Below, one piece after another: positions 1-7,696 of a DNA stretch of 12,463 nt. The DNA is taken from the NCBI GenBank assembly GCA_002450295.1, contig DJYX01000190.1, forward strand, positions 1 through 12,463, in the 5' to 3' direction. This DNA comes from Deltaproteobacteria bacterium UBA6967 (lineage in GTDB: Bacteria; SAR324; NAC60-12). The notes below the pieces were generated by a model. The model searched no databases and was not told the DNA's origin. It saw only the letters and a program-made list of their open reading frames with translations. Within the stretch, counting starts at the first letter, position 1, and every line of letters begins with the position of its first letter. The position numbers and the translations under genes were made by a program.

Positions 1-1
1 A

Positions 2-619
2 GACAAAAACGCTCTGATCTGTCCAGTTGATGGAGCAATTGGGTTCTTTGGAACAATTACCCATGAAACACTTTTACAAGCAAAGGGCAAAGAGTATCTA
101 CTGACTGACCTGCTTCAAGATTCCTTTGTTGCCCGTGAATACGAGGGAGGGATCTATCTAACCATCTACCTGGCGCCCTATAACTATCACCGTATTCATA
201 TCATGGCCACCGGATCTGTCAGTCGATTCGCATACATACCAGGTGAGTTGTGGACTGTCAGTCCACTTGGATTAGCTTTTGTACTAAGGCTCTTTGCCCG
301 GAATGAACGTTGGATTTCATACATTGATACAGAACATGGCGAGTGTGCACTGGTCAAGGTTGGTGCTACTGTAGTCGGAAGGATTCGTACCGTATATCAC
401 ACAACCTACTCCAACCAACCCGGTGCTAAAATCCTCAAGGCATCTCTACCTACACCGTATCCCTTGAAAGCTGGTGAAGAGCTTGGGCGCTTTGAGCTTG
501 GATCAACTGTGATTTTGTTGTTTCGAAAAGACCAAGTCGAGTTGAATTCACTTGAGCTAGGCCAAACTGTTCGCCTCGGAGAAGCTATTGGACATTTTCA
601 TTCACCTGAATCTCCTTGA
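2..619 (+). CDS. psd: Phosphatidylserine decarboxylase proenzyme (5' end outside window)
   Basis: This enzyme decarboxylates phosphatidylserine to phosphatidylethanolamine at the inner membrane, the last step of the main bacterial PE pathway. The open frame runs in from the window edge with no start, and 205 residues are visible. Family landmarks appear in the right order: the CPVDG motif with its catalytic Asp near the start, the YNYHRIHI segment with the conserved His pair, and the LGST self-cleavage site near the C-terminus. The Ser codon at 503-505 would become the pyruvoyl group when the chain splits into beta and alpha subunits. Only about 37 residues follow the cleavage site, which is normal for the small alpha subunit. 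The gene lies 96 bases upstream of fabI on the same strand, so a lipid-synthesis unit is plausible. The identification is firm; only the N-terminal part is unseen. Confidence 0.95.
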   Translation, partial: DKNALICPVDGAIGFFGTITHETLLQAKGKEYLLTDLLQDSFVAREYEGGIYLTIYLAPYNYHRIHIMATGSVSRFAYIPGELWTVSPLGLAFVLRLFARNERWISYIDTEHGECALVKVGATVVGRIRTVYHTTYSNQPGAKILKASLPTPYPLKAGEELGRFELGSTVILLFRKDQVELNSLELGQTVRLGEAIGHFHSPESP

Positions 620-715
620 TTTTTCGCACGAGAGCTTTAGCGTTTGAAAACATTTGCTGCTGGGCACCGGCTCATCTAGCACATCTAAACGTTCCCCTGG
701 AATGGATGAAAACAG

Positions 716-1498
716 ATGATTGATTTTTCTGGAAAAAGAGGTTTGGTACTCGGTGTTGGCAACCAGCGTAGTATCGCTTGGGCTGTCGTAGAACGACTGC
801 ACCAACAGGGTGCAGAGTTGGGTCTGACGTTTCTGCGCGATCCCAAAGGTCGTTTTGAAGCCAATGTGCGCAAACTGGGAGAGCAGACCAGCGCTACACT
901 GATAGCAGAGTGTGACGTAGCCTCTGATGAGTCGATTGGGGCGCTAATCAAGCAGGTGGATGAGCAGTGGGGGGAATTAGACTTTTTGGTACACAGTCTC
1001 GCTTATGCAGACACCCAAGACCTCAGCAAGCCCTTCTCCGAAACTTTGCGGGACGGATTCAACAAGGCAATGGAAATCAGTGCTTACTCTTTGCTCCCTC
1101 TTGCGAAGGGAGTCATCCCAATGATGCGTAAGCGTGGTGGAGGCAGCATTGTCAGTATGAGTTTCATTGGCTCCACCCTAGCAGTTCCAAATTACAATGT
1201 GATGGGGCCTGCCAAAGCAGCTCTTGAATCTTGTACGCGTTATCTGGCAAGGGAGTTGGGTCCCGAAAACATACGAATCAACTCTCTCTCTCCTGGTGCG
1301 ATTCGCACTCTATCATCAGCAGGTATCAAGGATATTTCTGAGATGATCCGAGTTGCTGGTGAACACTCTGCTATGAAACGAACAGCTACCCAAGCCGAAG
1401 TGGCAAACACTGCTGCGTTTTTACTAAGTGATGCTGCCAGTGGAATCACGGGGCAACTGATCTACGTAGATTGTGGTTACTCGATCATGGCAAACTGA
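716..1498 (+). CDS. fabI: Enoyl-[acyl-carrier-protein] reductase, FabI type
   Basis: The 260-residue product is an SDR-fold enoyl-ACP reductase, which uses NAD(P)H for the final reduction of each fatty acid elongation cycle in the cytoplasm. The N-terminus carries the FabI-style cofactor loop (GVGNQRSIAW, residues 13-22), then CDVA near 66-69 and HSLAYA at 93-98. The catalytic pair follows the Y-x6-K spacing in PNYNVMGPAK, Tyr160 and Lys167, and the substrate loop contains the family motif GAIRTLSSAGI (194-204). The length matches E. coli FabI. The second Tyr of most FabI proteins (Tyr146 in E. coli) appears to be Phe150 here (SFIGS). The ATG at 716 is preceded by a modest GGA-rich stretch and places the cofactor loop at the usual distance. 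fliN begins 11 bases after the stop, so cotranscription is likely. The other possibility is a related SDR, but the PNYNVMG signature favours FabI strongly. Confidence 0.95.
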   Translation: MIDFSGKRGLVLGVGNQRSIAWAVVERLHQQGAELGLTFLRDPKGRFEANVRKLGEQTSATLIAECDVASDESIGALIKQVDEQWGELDFLVHSLAYADTQDLSKPFSETLRDGFNKAMEISAYSLLPLAKGVIPMMRKRGGGSIVSMSFIGSTLAVPNYNVMGPAKAALESCTRYLARELGPENIRINSLSPGAIRTLSSAGIKDISEMIRVAGEHSAMKRTATQAEVANTAAFLLSDAASGITGQLIYVDCGYSIMAN

Positions 1499-1508
1499 AA
1501 AAAGCTTC

Positions 1509-1850
1509 ATGGCAAATCAATTCGATTCCACACAAAAGATTGGGAAACTTTCGGCTGTTAGACATCCCCAGACCGAGCAGTTACTAGATCTCCCACTAGA
1601 GACAAGGTTGATCCTGGGAGAGTGCATGATGAATATCAGTGAAGTACTGCGCTTGGGGCAAGGCTCCGTTATTGAACTAGACTCCAAACCGAAAGAACCG
1701 CTGGAAGTTTGGGTTAATGACCGTCAGATCGCCAGAGCACAAACGGTTGTTGTCGAAGAAAAGGTTGGGGCCCGGATCGTACAGATTGAATCACCAGAAA
1801 CTCGACTCAAATCCATGTCACGTATTCATCATGATCCCTCCCGTTCCTGA
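1509..1850 (+). CDS. fliN: FliN-like protein with SPOA (C-ring) domain
   Basis: The 113-residue product is mostly one SPOA domain (about residues 25-95). Typical FliN features are LLDLPLETRLILGE at the start of the domain, SEVLRLGQGSVIELD in the middle, and VWVNDRQIARAQ followed by VVVEEKVGARIVQI at the end. FliN proteins stack in the flagellar motor C-ring and take part in switching and export; related SPOA proteins serve type III secretion sorting platforms. The ATG at 1509 was chosen because it puts a normal short N-terminus before the domain. A GTG at 1473 would lie inside fabI. No strong ribosome-binding site is visible. An additional tail of about 18 residues follows the domain and overlaps the next gene by 20 bases. 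No fliM, fliG, fliO or fliP lies in the window, so the gene is detached from any visible flagellar cluster. The domain call is firm; the flagellar role is inferred. Confidence 0.87.
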   Translation: MANQFDSTQKIGKLSAVRHPQTEQLLDLPLETRLILGECMMNISEVLRLGQGSVIELDSKPKEPLEVWVNDRQIARAQTVVVEEKVGARIVQIESPETRLKSMSRIHHDPSRS

Positions 1851-2430
1851 GTTTCTTACACGGCAACTTGACCTTGTAGATCGTTGGCACCAAGCCCCTT
1901 ACGAAGTCTCAGAAGACAGAGACTTCAAGAGCTTGCTCGATCGTCAGCATTGGTCCAATTTCTCGCTTTGGCACGAAGAAGACCTCGCTAGAGATCCTGA
2001 TGCAACAGACCGTATCATCGCTCAGGTAAAACGAAACATAGACAAGCTCAATCAGCAACGGAACGACTTGATTGAACAGTTGGATGAGCACCTGCTAGGG
2101 CATCTACAGGAAATTGCCAAGCCATCTACCAATACACCCATCAACAGCGAAACCCCAGGCAGCATTATTGATCGGCTGTCCATCAGTGCACTAAAAATCT
2201 TCCACATGGAGGAACAGGTAAACAGGGCAGATGCGGCTGAGGATCACCGACAACGATGCCAGGCAAAGCTGTTGGTGCTCAAGGAGCAGCGTTCTGATCT
2301 TGGCAATTCTCTCAGCCAACTTTGGGAGGATTTGCTACATGGACGAAAACAAATGAAGATCTATCGGCAGATGAAAATGTATAATGACGCTACCCTCAAC
2401 CCTGTGTTGTATCGACGATTCAGGGGCTAG
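1831..2430 (+). CDS. DUF4254 domain protein, function unknown
   Basis: The 199-residue product is soluble, mainly helical and rich in charged residues. The region around residues 37-130 matches my recollection of DUF4254: FSLWHEEDLARDP (44-56), then VKRNIDKLNQQRNDLIEQLD (66-85), then the block NSETPGSIIDRLSISALKIF (105-124) followed by HMEEQ. No signal peptide or membrane segment is visible. In other bacteria this family often lies among lipopolysaccharide and glycosyltransferase genes, but no biochemical activity is established to my knowledge. The ATG at 1831 was chosen because it begins just ahead of the conserved part; an upstream frame back to 1717 runs inside fliN and gives an unlikely N-terminus. 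The 20-base overlap with fliN suggests translational coupling. No clear terminator follows the stop. Confidence 0.85.
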   Translation: MIPPVPEFLTRQLDLVDRWHQAPYEVSEDRDFKSLLDRQHWSNFSLWHEEDLARDPDATDRIIAQVKRNIDKLNQQRNDLIEQLDEHLLGHLQEIAKPSTNTPINSETPGSIIDRLSISALKIFHMEEQVNRADAAEDHRQRCQAKLLVLKEQRSDLGNSLSQLWEDLLHGRKQMKIYRQMKMYNDATLNPVLYRRFRG

Positions 2431-2504
2431 GAGGTCTTCGTTTTTGGAAACTTTTGGTTATCTTTGATTCCAGCCCAGTTTTCGCATATCCTTGTTTCCA
2501 CTAA

Positions 2505-2580
2505 CGATTTTCTAAAGATTTATTTTTTCAATAGATAAATCAGTAACTTACTCTAAATAAAAAAAATTAATTAGCGATAT
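2505..2580 (+). promoter_or_regulatory. AT-rich stretch upstream of nrdJ, probable promoter region
   Basis: The non-coding region between the DUF4254 gene and nrdJ (2431-2807) opens into a strongly AT-rich stretch with runs of T (about 2522-2528) and A (about 2560-2570), quite unlike its surroundings. It ends in the perfect 10-bp palindrome GCGATATCGC (2574-2583). nrdJ needs its own transcription start because the previous gene lies almost 400 bases away. Several -10-like hexamers are present (TAGATA at 2532, TAAATA near 2553), but none has a convincing -35 partner at 16-18 bases, so the exact promoter is unresolved. The palindrome could be an operator; that is a guess. I found no NrdR-box pair. 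Confidence 0.4.
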
Positions 2581-2708
2581 CGCCAACTTAGCTCTGTGAG
2601 GTCAGTTGGGGCGTTGCTTTCTCTTGGAAGATTGGCTACCGTAATAATCCGCTTTCATCTCATGGATGAGAACGGTGACCGTCCAGGGGCACCGGAGACG
2701 TTTCTCAT
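2581..2708 (+). promoter_or_regulatory. Inverted-repeat-rich leader of nrdJ, candidate cis-regulatory RNA
   Basis: Three stems can be drawn. Stem 1 pairs 2581-2588 (CGCCAACT) with 2604-2613, leaving a two-base bulge. Stem 2 pairs TTTCATC (2653-2659) with GATGAGA (2665-2671) around a 5-base loop, with one G-U pair. Stem 3 pairs ATGAGAACGGTG (2666-2677) with CACCG (2690-2694) plus TTCTCAT (2702-2708), with a 7-base bulge. Stems 2 and 3 share bases 2666-2671 and cannot coexist, as in an attenuator or riboswitch. I see no B12-box-like sequence, although the downstream enzyme uses a B12 cofactor. A structured RNA class named the nrdJ motif has been described upstream of such genes in comparative studies; whether this leader belongs to it cannot be decided by eye. 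Pairings were found by reading, not by energy calculation. Confidence 0.45.
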
Positions 2709-2807
2709 TACACGCTCCCCCGCATCCCTCATTTGCACGTTCCTGCATCGCTCCCTTTCTGTCTGCAAAACACCATTGAGTCCACAACGCTGTTCCCAGG
2801 TAAGGCT

Positions 2808-5800
2808 ATGAAGATTGATCGATTGTTCACTCAAGCTGCAAAAGACCCCTATGCTTCTCTGGAGTTTGAATCCCGCAGCTCGGTCATCCGCAACCCCGAC
2901 GGATCGGTTGTCGCCGAATGGAAAGACGTACAGGTCCCTAAAACCTGGTCCCAGGTGGCTTCTGACATCATGGCCCAAAAGTACTTCCGAAAAGCTGGCA
3001 TCCCCAAACATCGTCGTAAACGCTCGGAAGAAGGTATTCCAAGTTGGTTACAGGCCTCAGTACCTGATCAAACCAAGCAAGCTAAGCTGCCAGCAGATGA
3101 GAAAATGGTTTCAGAGAATGATGCTCGTCAGGTCTTTGATCGTTTGTCTGGATGTTGGACGTATTGGGGACACAAGTATGGCTACTTCAATGATGAGTCT
3201 TCGAGCCAAGCTTTCTATGACGAGCTTCGCTACATGCTCGCCAACCAAATGGTGGCACCTAACTCTCCACAGTGGTTTAACACCGGCTTGAACTGGGCCT
3301 ATGGGATCACAGGGCCTGCCCAGGGACATTATTACGTTGATGCAAAGTCTCAGGAGATTAAAAAATCTGAAGATGCCTACAGTCATCCCCAACCACATGC
3401 CTGCTTCATCCAATCCGTCAAGGACGATCTGGTCCAAGAGGGAGGGATTATGGACCTCTGGGTCAGAGAAGCTCGCTTGTTCAAATATGGCTCTGGAACG
3501 GGATCCAACTTCTCGGATCTTCGTGGTGGCAAAGAGCCCCTGTCTGGCGGAGGCGTCTCTTCGGGATTGATGTCTTTCCTAAGAATCGGAGATACAGCCG
3601 CTGGTTCGATCAAATCAGGTGGGACCACGCGTCGAGCTGCAAAAATGGTCTGCCTGGATGTTGATCACCCAGACATTGAGCAGTTCGTCAACTGGAAAGT
3701 GAAAGAAGAGCAAAAGGTTGCTGCTCTGGTTGCCGGCTCCAAGCAGATTAAATCACTGATCAATGAGCTTTTCCAGGCCTGTCACTCCTGGCCTGAGATT
3801 TCTGAACGCTTTGACCGTCGGAAAAACAAGCACTTGCGCAAGGTTCTCCTACAAATTCGTGCTTCCAGTATGCCCTTGAACTATGTAGAGCGAATCATTC
3901 ACCTCGCTAAACAGGGATATACTGGCGTCGAGTTTGATGAGTACGATACCGATTGGAACTCAGAAGCCTACAGCACAGTGGCTGGGCAGAATGCAAACAA
4001 CTCTGTTCGCATCACCAACGATTTCATGACTGCTGTTGAGCAAGATCAAGACTGGTCGTTGTACTGGAGAACAGAGTTGGTCAAGTCTCGTGAGGAAGAG
4101 CGTGAACCGAAAGCCTGCCAGACATTAAGAGCCAGCGAACTTTGGGAACAGATTGCTTATGCGGCATGGGCCTCTGCCGATCCAGGCTTACAATTCGATT
4201 CAACTATTAACGAATGGCATACCTGCGAAGTAGACGGTCCCATCCGAGCATCGAACCCCTGCAGTGAATACATGTTTCTGGATGATACTGCCTGTAATCT
4301 GGCGTCCCTGAATCTCCTTCGTTTCCAAAATGAGAATGGAGAACTGGACATTGAGCGCTTCCGGCACGCCGTTCGACTTTGGACCATTGTTCTCGAAATC
4401 AGCGTCCTGATGGCTCAATTCCCAAGTCGACGCATTGCAGAGTTGTCTTACGAGTTCCGAACTCTTGGTCTTGGCTACGCAAACCTGGGAACATTCCTGA
4501 TGGTCAATGGCATTCCTTATGATTCAGAGAAGGCCCGAGCAATCTGTGGGGCAATCACCTGTATCATGCACATGAGTGCTTACGCAGCTTCTGCAGAAAT
4601 GGCGTCCGAGTTGGGACCGTTCCCAGGCTATGAAAGAAATAAAGATGGAATGCTGCGTGTTCTGAGAAATCATCGTAGAGCCGCTTACCGTGCCTCAGAT
4701 CGTGAATACGAAGGGCTGACCATCAAACCAGTGGCTATTGACAGTCAGCATTGTCCCCCTGAGTTGTTGCAAGCAGCGCAGGCTGATGCAGATCGAGCCG
4801 TAGAACTCGGTGAGCAGCATGGATTCCGTAATGCTCAGGTGACCGTCATTGCGCCTACGGGAACCATCGGATTACTGATGGACTGTGACACTACCGGAAT
4901 TGAGCCTGACTTTGCGTTGGTCAAGTTCAAGAAACTCGCTGGTGGAGGATATTTCAAGATCATCAACCAATCGATCCCACCTGCCCTCGTCAAATTGGGT
5001 TATAACGAGCAGCAGGTTCAGGATATCGTCAATTATACCAAAGGACGTGGTTCTCTCAGTGGCAGTCCCTGCATCAACCCAGAGGTGCTTCGTCAGAAGG
5101 GTTTCACCGAAGAATTGCTACAAATCATCGAAGGGCAATTGCCCGCAGCCTTTGACATCCGATTTGTCTTTAACCGCTGGGTACTCGGCGATGATTTCTG
5201 CATAAAGACCTTGGGAATCAGTGAAGATCAACTGAATCATCCAGAATTCAGCATTCTTCAACACCTAGGGTTCCGAGAATCAGAAATCGATGCCGCCAAC
5301 GACTACGTCTGCGGTACCATGACTGTTGAGGACGCACCTCATCTGAAGCGCTCCGACTACGATGTATTTGATTGTGCCAACAAGTGCGGCAAGAAAGGAA
5401 AACGCTACCTATCTGCCGAATCCCATGTACGCATGATGGCCGTTGCACAGCCTTTTATCTCAGGTTCCATTTCAAAAACCATCAATTTACCTGGTCAAGC
5501 CTCTGTTGAGGATATCAAAGACGTCTACCATCACTCCTGGCAGCTTGGACTCAAGTGCAATGCTCTCTATCGAGACGGCTCAAAGCTCAGCCAACCACTG
5601 AATACGAGTGCCGTTGAGGATATTGGTGATTTTGATGAAGAGTTGGATGAAGAGCTACTTCCTGCACAACCCCGCGAAGTACGCATCGCTGAGAAAGTCA
5701 TTCATCGCTACATTGCCAAACGTAGAAGGCTGCCCGGCAGACGCAAGGGCTATACACAGAAAGCGACTATCGGTGGCCACAAGCTCTACCTGCGAACTGG

Positions 5801-6500
5801 AGAGTATGAAGATGGGCAACTGGGTGAAGTCTTCCTGGATATGCATAAGGAAGGAGCTGCATTTCGGAGCATGATGAACTGCTTTGCAATTGCGGTTTCT
5901 CTTGGATTGCAGCATGGCGTACCCTTGGAAGAATATGTTGAAGCCTTCGTCTTCACTCGCTTTGAACCAAACGGCATGGTTCAGGGTAATGATGCGATCA
6001 AGGTCAGCACTTCAATCATTGATTATATCTTCCGCGAACTAGCCATCACTTACCTGGACCGAACGGATTTAGCCCACGTCGCTCCAGAAGACTTACGCTC
6101 CAGTTCGCTGCACTCTTATGGTAAGCAAATCAGTCCACCAGAGTATCATGACGAGAAAGTTATTTCTGAGCGGACACTGACTTTGGAAGAAAGTCAGGCC
6201 TACCTTGCTCGAACAACTGATGAAGAGGCTGCTGTCGGAGATGTGGAAGCTGCGCAAGGCAGCTACAACGGAAACGGTTTGGCACCAGAAACCAGTGATA
6301 GCGATCTCACAAATCATGGAATGCTATCTCTACTGGGTGACTGGAACATGGAAGGACGCAGCCGCAATGAATTAATTCGTGAAGCTCGTACCAAGGGCTA
6401 CGAAGGTGAGAACTGCGGAAATTGTGGTCAATTCACCATGGTCCGGAATGGAGCTTGTTTAAAGTGTGTTTCCTGTGGTCACACCAGCGGCTGCTCCTGA
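2808..6500 (+). CDS. nrdJ: Adenosylcobalamin-dependent (class II) ribonucleotide reductase
   Basis: The 1230-residue enzyme reduces ribonucleotides to deoxyribonucleotides with a thiyl radical generated from coenzyme B12, without oxygen or an iron subunit. The catalytic core carries [10 protein letters not shown] (about 146, with the motif reaching 160), PHAC with Cys199, [15 protein letters not shown] (221-235), SNPCSE (482-487) and ACNLASLNL (495-503). By analogy with Thermotoga NrdJ, Cys485 is the radical site, Asn483 and Glu487 its partners, and Cys199 and Cys496 the redox pair. [20 protein letters not shown] (682-701) is the late core motif. A TSCPD-type domain lies at about 975-1085, then a variable acidic linker, then a Cys-rich tail (Cys1203, 1206, 1217, 1220, 1223, 1229) likely to bind zinc or relay reducing equivalents. 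The ATG at 2808 follows an AGGTAAGG stretch; upstream codons in frame look non-coding. The size and the segment at about 300-380 fit the long proteobacterial NrdJ type. Confidence 0.97.
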   Translation: MKIDRLFTQAAKDPYASLEFESRSSVIRNPDGSVVAEWKDVQVPKTWSQVASDIMAQKYFRKAGIPKHRRKRSEEGIPSWLQASVPDQTKQAKLPADEKMVSENDARQVFDRLSGCWTYWGHKYGYFNDESSSQAFYDELRYMLANQMVAPNSPQWFNTGLNWAYGITGPAQGHYYVDAKSQEIKKSEDAYSHPQPHACFIQSVKDDLVQEGGIMDLWVREARLFKYGSGTGSNFSDLRGGKEPLSGGGVSSGLMSFLRIGDTAAGSIKSGGTTRRAAKMVCLDVDHPDIEQFVNWKVKEEQKVAALVAGSKQIKSLINELFQACHSWPEISERFDRRKNKHLRKVLLQIRASSMPLNYVERIIHLAKQGYTGVEFDEYDTDWNSEAYSTVAGQNANNSVRITNDFMTAVEQDQDWSLYWRTELVKSREEEREPKACQTLRASELWEQIAYAAWASADPGLQFDSTINEWHTCEVDGPIRASNPCSEYMFLDDTACNLASLNLLRFQNENGELDIERFRHAVRLWTIVLEISVLMAQFPSRRIAELSYEFRTLGLGYANLGTFLMVNGIPYDSEKARAICGAITCIMHMSAYAASAEMASELGPFPGYERNKDGMLRVLRNHRRAAYRASDREYEGLTIKPVAIDSQHCPPELLQAAQADADRAVELGEQHGFRNAQVTVIAPTGTIGLLMDCDTTGIEPDFALVKFKKLAGGGYFKIINQSIPPALVKLGYNEQQVQDIVNYTKGRGSLSGSPCINPEVLRQKGFTEELLQIIEGQLPAAFDIRFVFNRWVLGDDFCIKTLGISEDQLNHPEFSILQHLGFRESEIDAANDYVCGTMTVEDAPHLKRSDYDVFDCANKCGKKGKRYLSAESHVRMMAVAQPFISGSISKTINLPGQASVEDIKDVYHHSWQLGLKCNALYRDGSKLSQPLNTSAVEDIGDFDEELDEELLPAQPREVRIAEKVIHRYIAKRRRLPGRRKGYTQKATIGGHKLYLRTGEYEDGQLGEVFLDMHKEGAAFRSMMNCFAIAVSLGLQHGVPLEEYVEAFVFTRFEPNGMVQGNDAIKVSTSIIDYIFRELAITYLDRTDLAHVAPEDLRSSSLHSYGKQISPPEYHDEKVISERTLTLEESQAYLARTTDEEAAVGDVEAAQGSYNGNGLAPETSDSDLTNHGMLSLLGDWNMEGRSRNELIREARTKGYEGENCGNCGQFTMVRNGACLKCVSCGHTSGCS

Positions 6501-6518
6501 GTTTCCTTACGATTGAAG

Positions 6519-6546
6519 GGCATCTTGTTTGCCAAAACAAGATGCC
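6519..6546 (+). terminator. 12-bp perfect hairpin after nrdJ
   Basis: GGCATCTTGTTT (6519-6530) pairs perfectly with AAACAAGATGCC (6535-6546) around the four-base loop GCCA, 19 bases past the nrdJ stop. The stem is long and exact, and its position fits the end of a transcript. The 3' flank (TACCCCTTCC) has no T-run, so it may be a pause or mRNA-stabilising hairpin, or rely on Rho, rather than a strong intrinsic terminator. Confidence 0.7.
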
Positions 6547-6630
6547 TACCCCTTCCTAAATTCATCACTTTCCTCCGTTTTCAATTACAAATCGCTAAAT
6601 CATTCCCATTTACTTAAAAAGCAATTATTC

Positions 6631-6659
6631 TTGTAATTTAATAGCAAGCCCACTATTAT
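6631..6659 (+). promoter_or_regulatory. Sigma70-like promoter for the small protein/XRE pair
   Basis: TTGTAA (6631-6636) and TATTAT (6654-6659) are separated by exactly 17 bases, close to the sigma70 consensus and inside an AT-rich intergenic stretch. Transcription would start near 6666, leaving about 75 bases of leader before the ATG at 6741. The -35 lies in TTGTAAT (6631-6637), which is the inverse of ATTACAA at 6584-6590; this could be chance or a binding site for the XRE protein encoded downstream. Confidence 0.6.
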
Positions 6660-6740
6660 ACAAGCAACTTGATGCCTGCTCGAAGGCACAGTATTCCTTC
6701 CGTTTTCAGGTCTTGTCGTATCTTTTTCGATGGAGAATTG

Positions 6741-6992
6741 ATGTTTCCAGCTTGGCAAGTACTGCAGCGCAATTTTGATGAGAACCTAGCCACAATCGAA
6801 GCCTGGCAAAAGGCACTGGCTCGGCTACCCATTGGAATGTGGGGAGCAATCTTGCCTTCATCCCAATCGACTCAGGCACTGGAGCAGTTACAATTGAAAG
6901 CTATTGGGAATGCCTACGAACGAATTCGACAGTATCAGCAACTAGGATTGGGAATCGTATCAAATCGGGTTAACTTCTGGCAGGGTAAGTAA
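6741..6992 (+). CDS. Small protein of unknown function, first gene of XRE pair
   Basis: I do not recognise this 83-residue protein. It is predicted mostly helical and amphipathic, with an N-terminal helix (about residues 4-28, aromatic and charged), a short central hydrophobic patch containing the Gly/Pro-rich turn PIGMWGAILPSS (30-41), and a second helix (about 42-70). There is no signal peptide, Cys, or clear membrane helix. The ATG at 6741 has a GGAG five bases upstream. An earlier in-frame ATG at 6672 is only about six bases from the expected transcription start, so it is less likely. The stop overlaps the XRE gene start (TAATG), implying coupled translation. The arrangement of a small gene followed by an HTH gene recalls toxin-antitoxin pairs, but I see no RelE/HigB features. 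A weak resemblance to phasin-like helical proteins was also considered and cannot be supported. Confidence 0.7.
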   Translation: MFPAWQVLQRNFDENLATIEAWQKALARLPIGMWGAILPSSQSTQALEQLQLKAIGNAYERIRQYQQLGLGIVSNRVNFWQGK

Positions 6993-7696
6993 TGAATAGT
7001 CATGTGTCAGAAGCCTTAGACGTCTCCAAGATCAAAGAAGAGCTGCGTGCTACTCTTGCGAAGAACATCATCTCGGCACGCAAAGCAAAAGCAAAGGTTC
7101 TCGGACGCACCTATACCCAAGAGCAGCTGGCAGAAGATTCAGGACATTCGACCACCGCCATCGCGCAAATCGAGAGAGGGGAAGTTGATCCAAGACTTTC
7201 CACGATTGCAGGAATTGCCTTAGCCCTTAACGTCAATCCTGTATTTTTGCTGTTTGGACGTAGTGAGATTGAACTGCTCTATCAGATGATCCGTGAATTG
7301 GACGAAGATTCATTGAGTGATCTGTCCGAACGTCTTTTCAGCGAAAACCTAAGTGAGATTGAAAAGCTTGCCAACTCCAGTCTACCAAAACATCGCGTAA
7401 AAGCCTCTCAAGTGAGTGCAGCAACGATGGCCCTACAGCTCAACAAGCAGCTTGCTCAAAACGCGATTGAAGCCGCAGAAGCTAGCCAGCAACTTGCCGA
7501 ATCGGCATTGGACATGATGGACGAGTCAATGAAACTGGGAGTTAGCACTAGTGTAGGAATCGGTGCAGCGATGGCAGGCATCATGGGAGCCACCGTTGGG
7601 GCCTTCATGGGAATGTCAGAAAAGGGAGTTTCGGATCTGCTGCGAGATACTCGAATACCTCCTCAATCTCCATCTGAAAAAAACTCTGCGAAATAA
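6992..7696 (+). CDS. XRE-family HTH regulator with coiled-coil and glycine-zipper tail
   Basis: The 234-residue protein has a Cro/C1-type helix-turn-helix at about residues 22-88. The expected pattern is visible: YTQEQLAEDSGHSTTAIAQI (41-60) for the two central helices, then ERGEVDPRLSTIAGIALALN (61-80). It therefore likely binds DNA, most plausibly its own promoter at 6631-6659. A variable acidic segment (91-130) follows, then a long Ala/Gln/Glu-rich helix (about 138-182) with coiled-coil character. A hydrophobic Gly/Ala/Met-rich stretch (183-208) contains GIGAAMAGIMGATVGAFMGM, a glycine-zipper-like pattern that could be a membrane segment or a tight helix-packing surface. A short basic tail ends the protein. 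The start shares one base with the stop of the preceding gene. A DNA-binding domain joined to such a tail is uncommon. Target and signal are unknown. The 3' end overlaps the convergent U32 gene. Confidence 0.88.
   Translation: MNSHVSEALDVSKIKEELRATLAKNIISARKAKAKVLGRTYTQEQLAEDSGHSTTAIAQIERGEVDPRLSTIAGIALALNVNPVFLLFGRSEIELLYQMIRELDEDSLSDLSERLFSENLSEIEKLANSSLPKHRVKASQVSAATMALQLNKQLAQNAIEAAEASQQLAESALDMMDESMKLGVSTSVGIGAAMAGIMGATVGAFMGMSEKGVSDLLRDTRIPPQSPSEKNSAK

Noticed and set aside
620-715. Regulatory element between psd and fabI
   Set aside because: No convincing hairpin, promoter or repeat was found in these 96 bases.
2733-2807. An upstream extension of nrdJ by 25 residues
   Set aside because: The added residues do not look like the NrdJ N-terminus, and the ATG at 2808 has an AGGTAAGG stretch before it.
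2431-2807. Cobalamin riboswitch upstream of nrdJ
   Set aside because: No B12-box-like sequence or typical four-way core was seen, and nrdJ needs the cofactor rather than being replaced by it, so the regulatory logic would also be unusual.
2596-2811. A 71-codon frame from a GTG in the nrdJ leader
   Set aside because: The upstream portion overlaps strong inverted repeats, has no ribosome-binding site and no family resemblance. Only its shorter form from the ATG at 2662 is kept, as a low-confidence finding.
2655-3011. Minus-strand frame of 118 codons across the nrdJ start
   Set aside because: It lies opposite the nrdJ 5' coding region and the leader, with no recognisable product; it is a shadow frame.
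6741-7696. HigBA-type toxin-antitoxin pair
   Set aside because: The gene order fits, but the small protein lacks RelE/HigB features and the HTH protein is far longer than a usual antitoxin. Kept only as a possibility in the finding.
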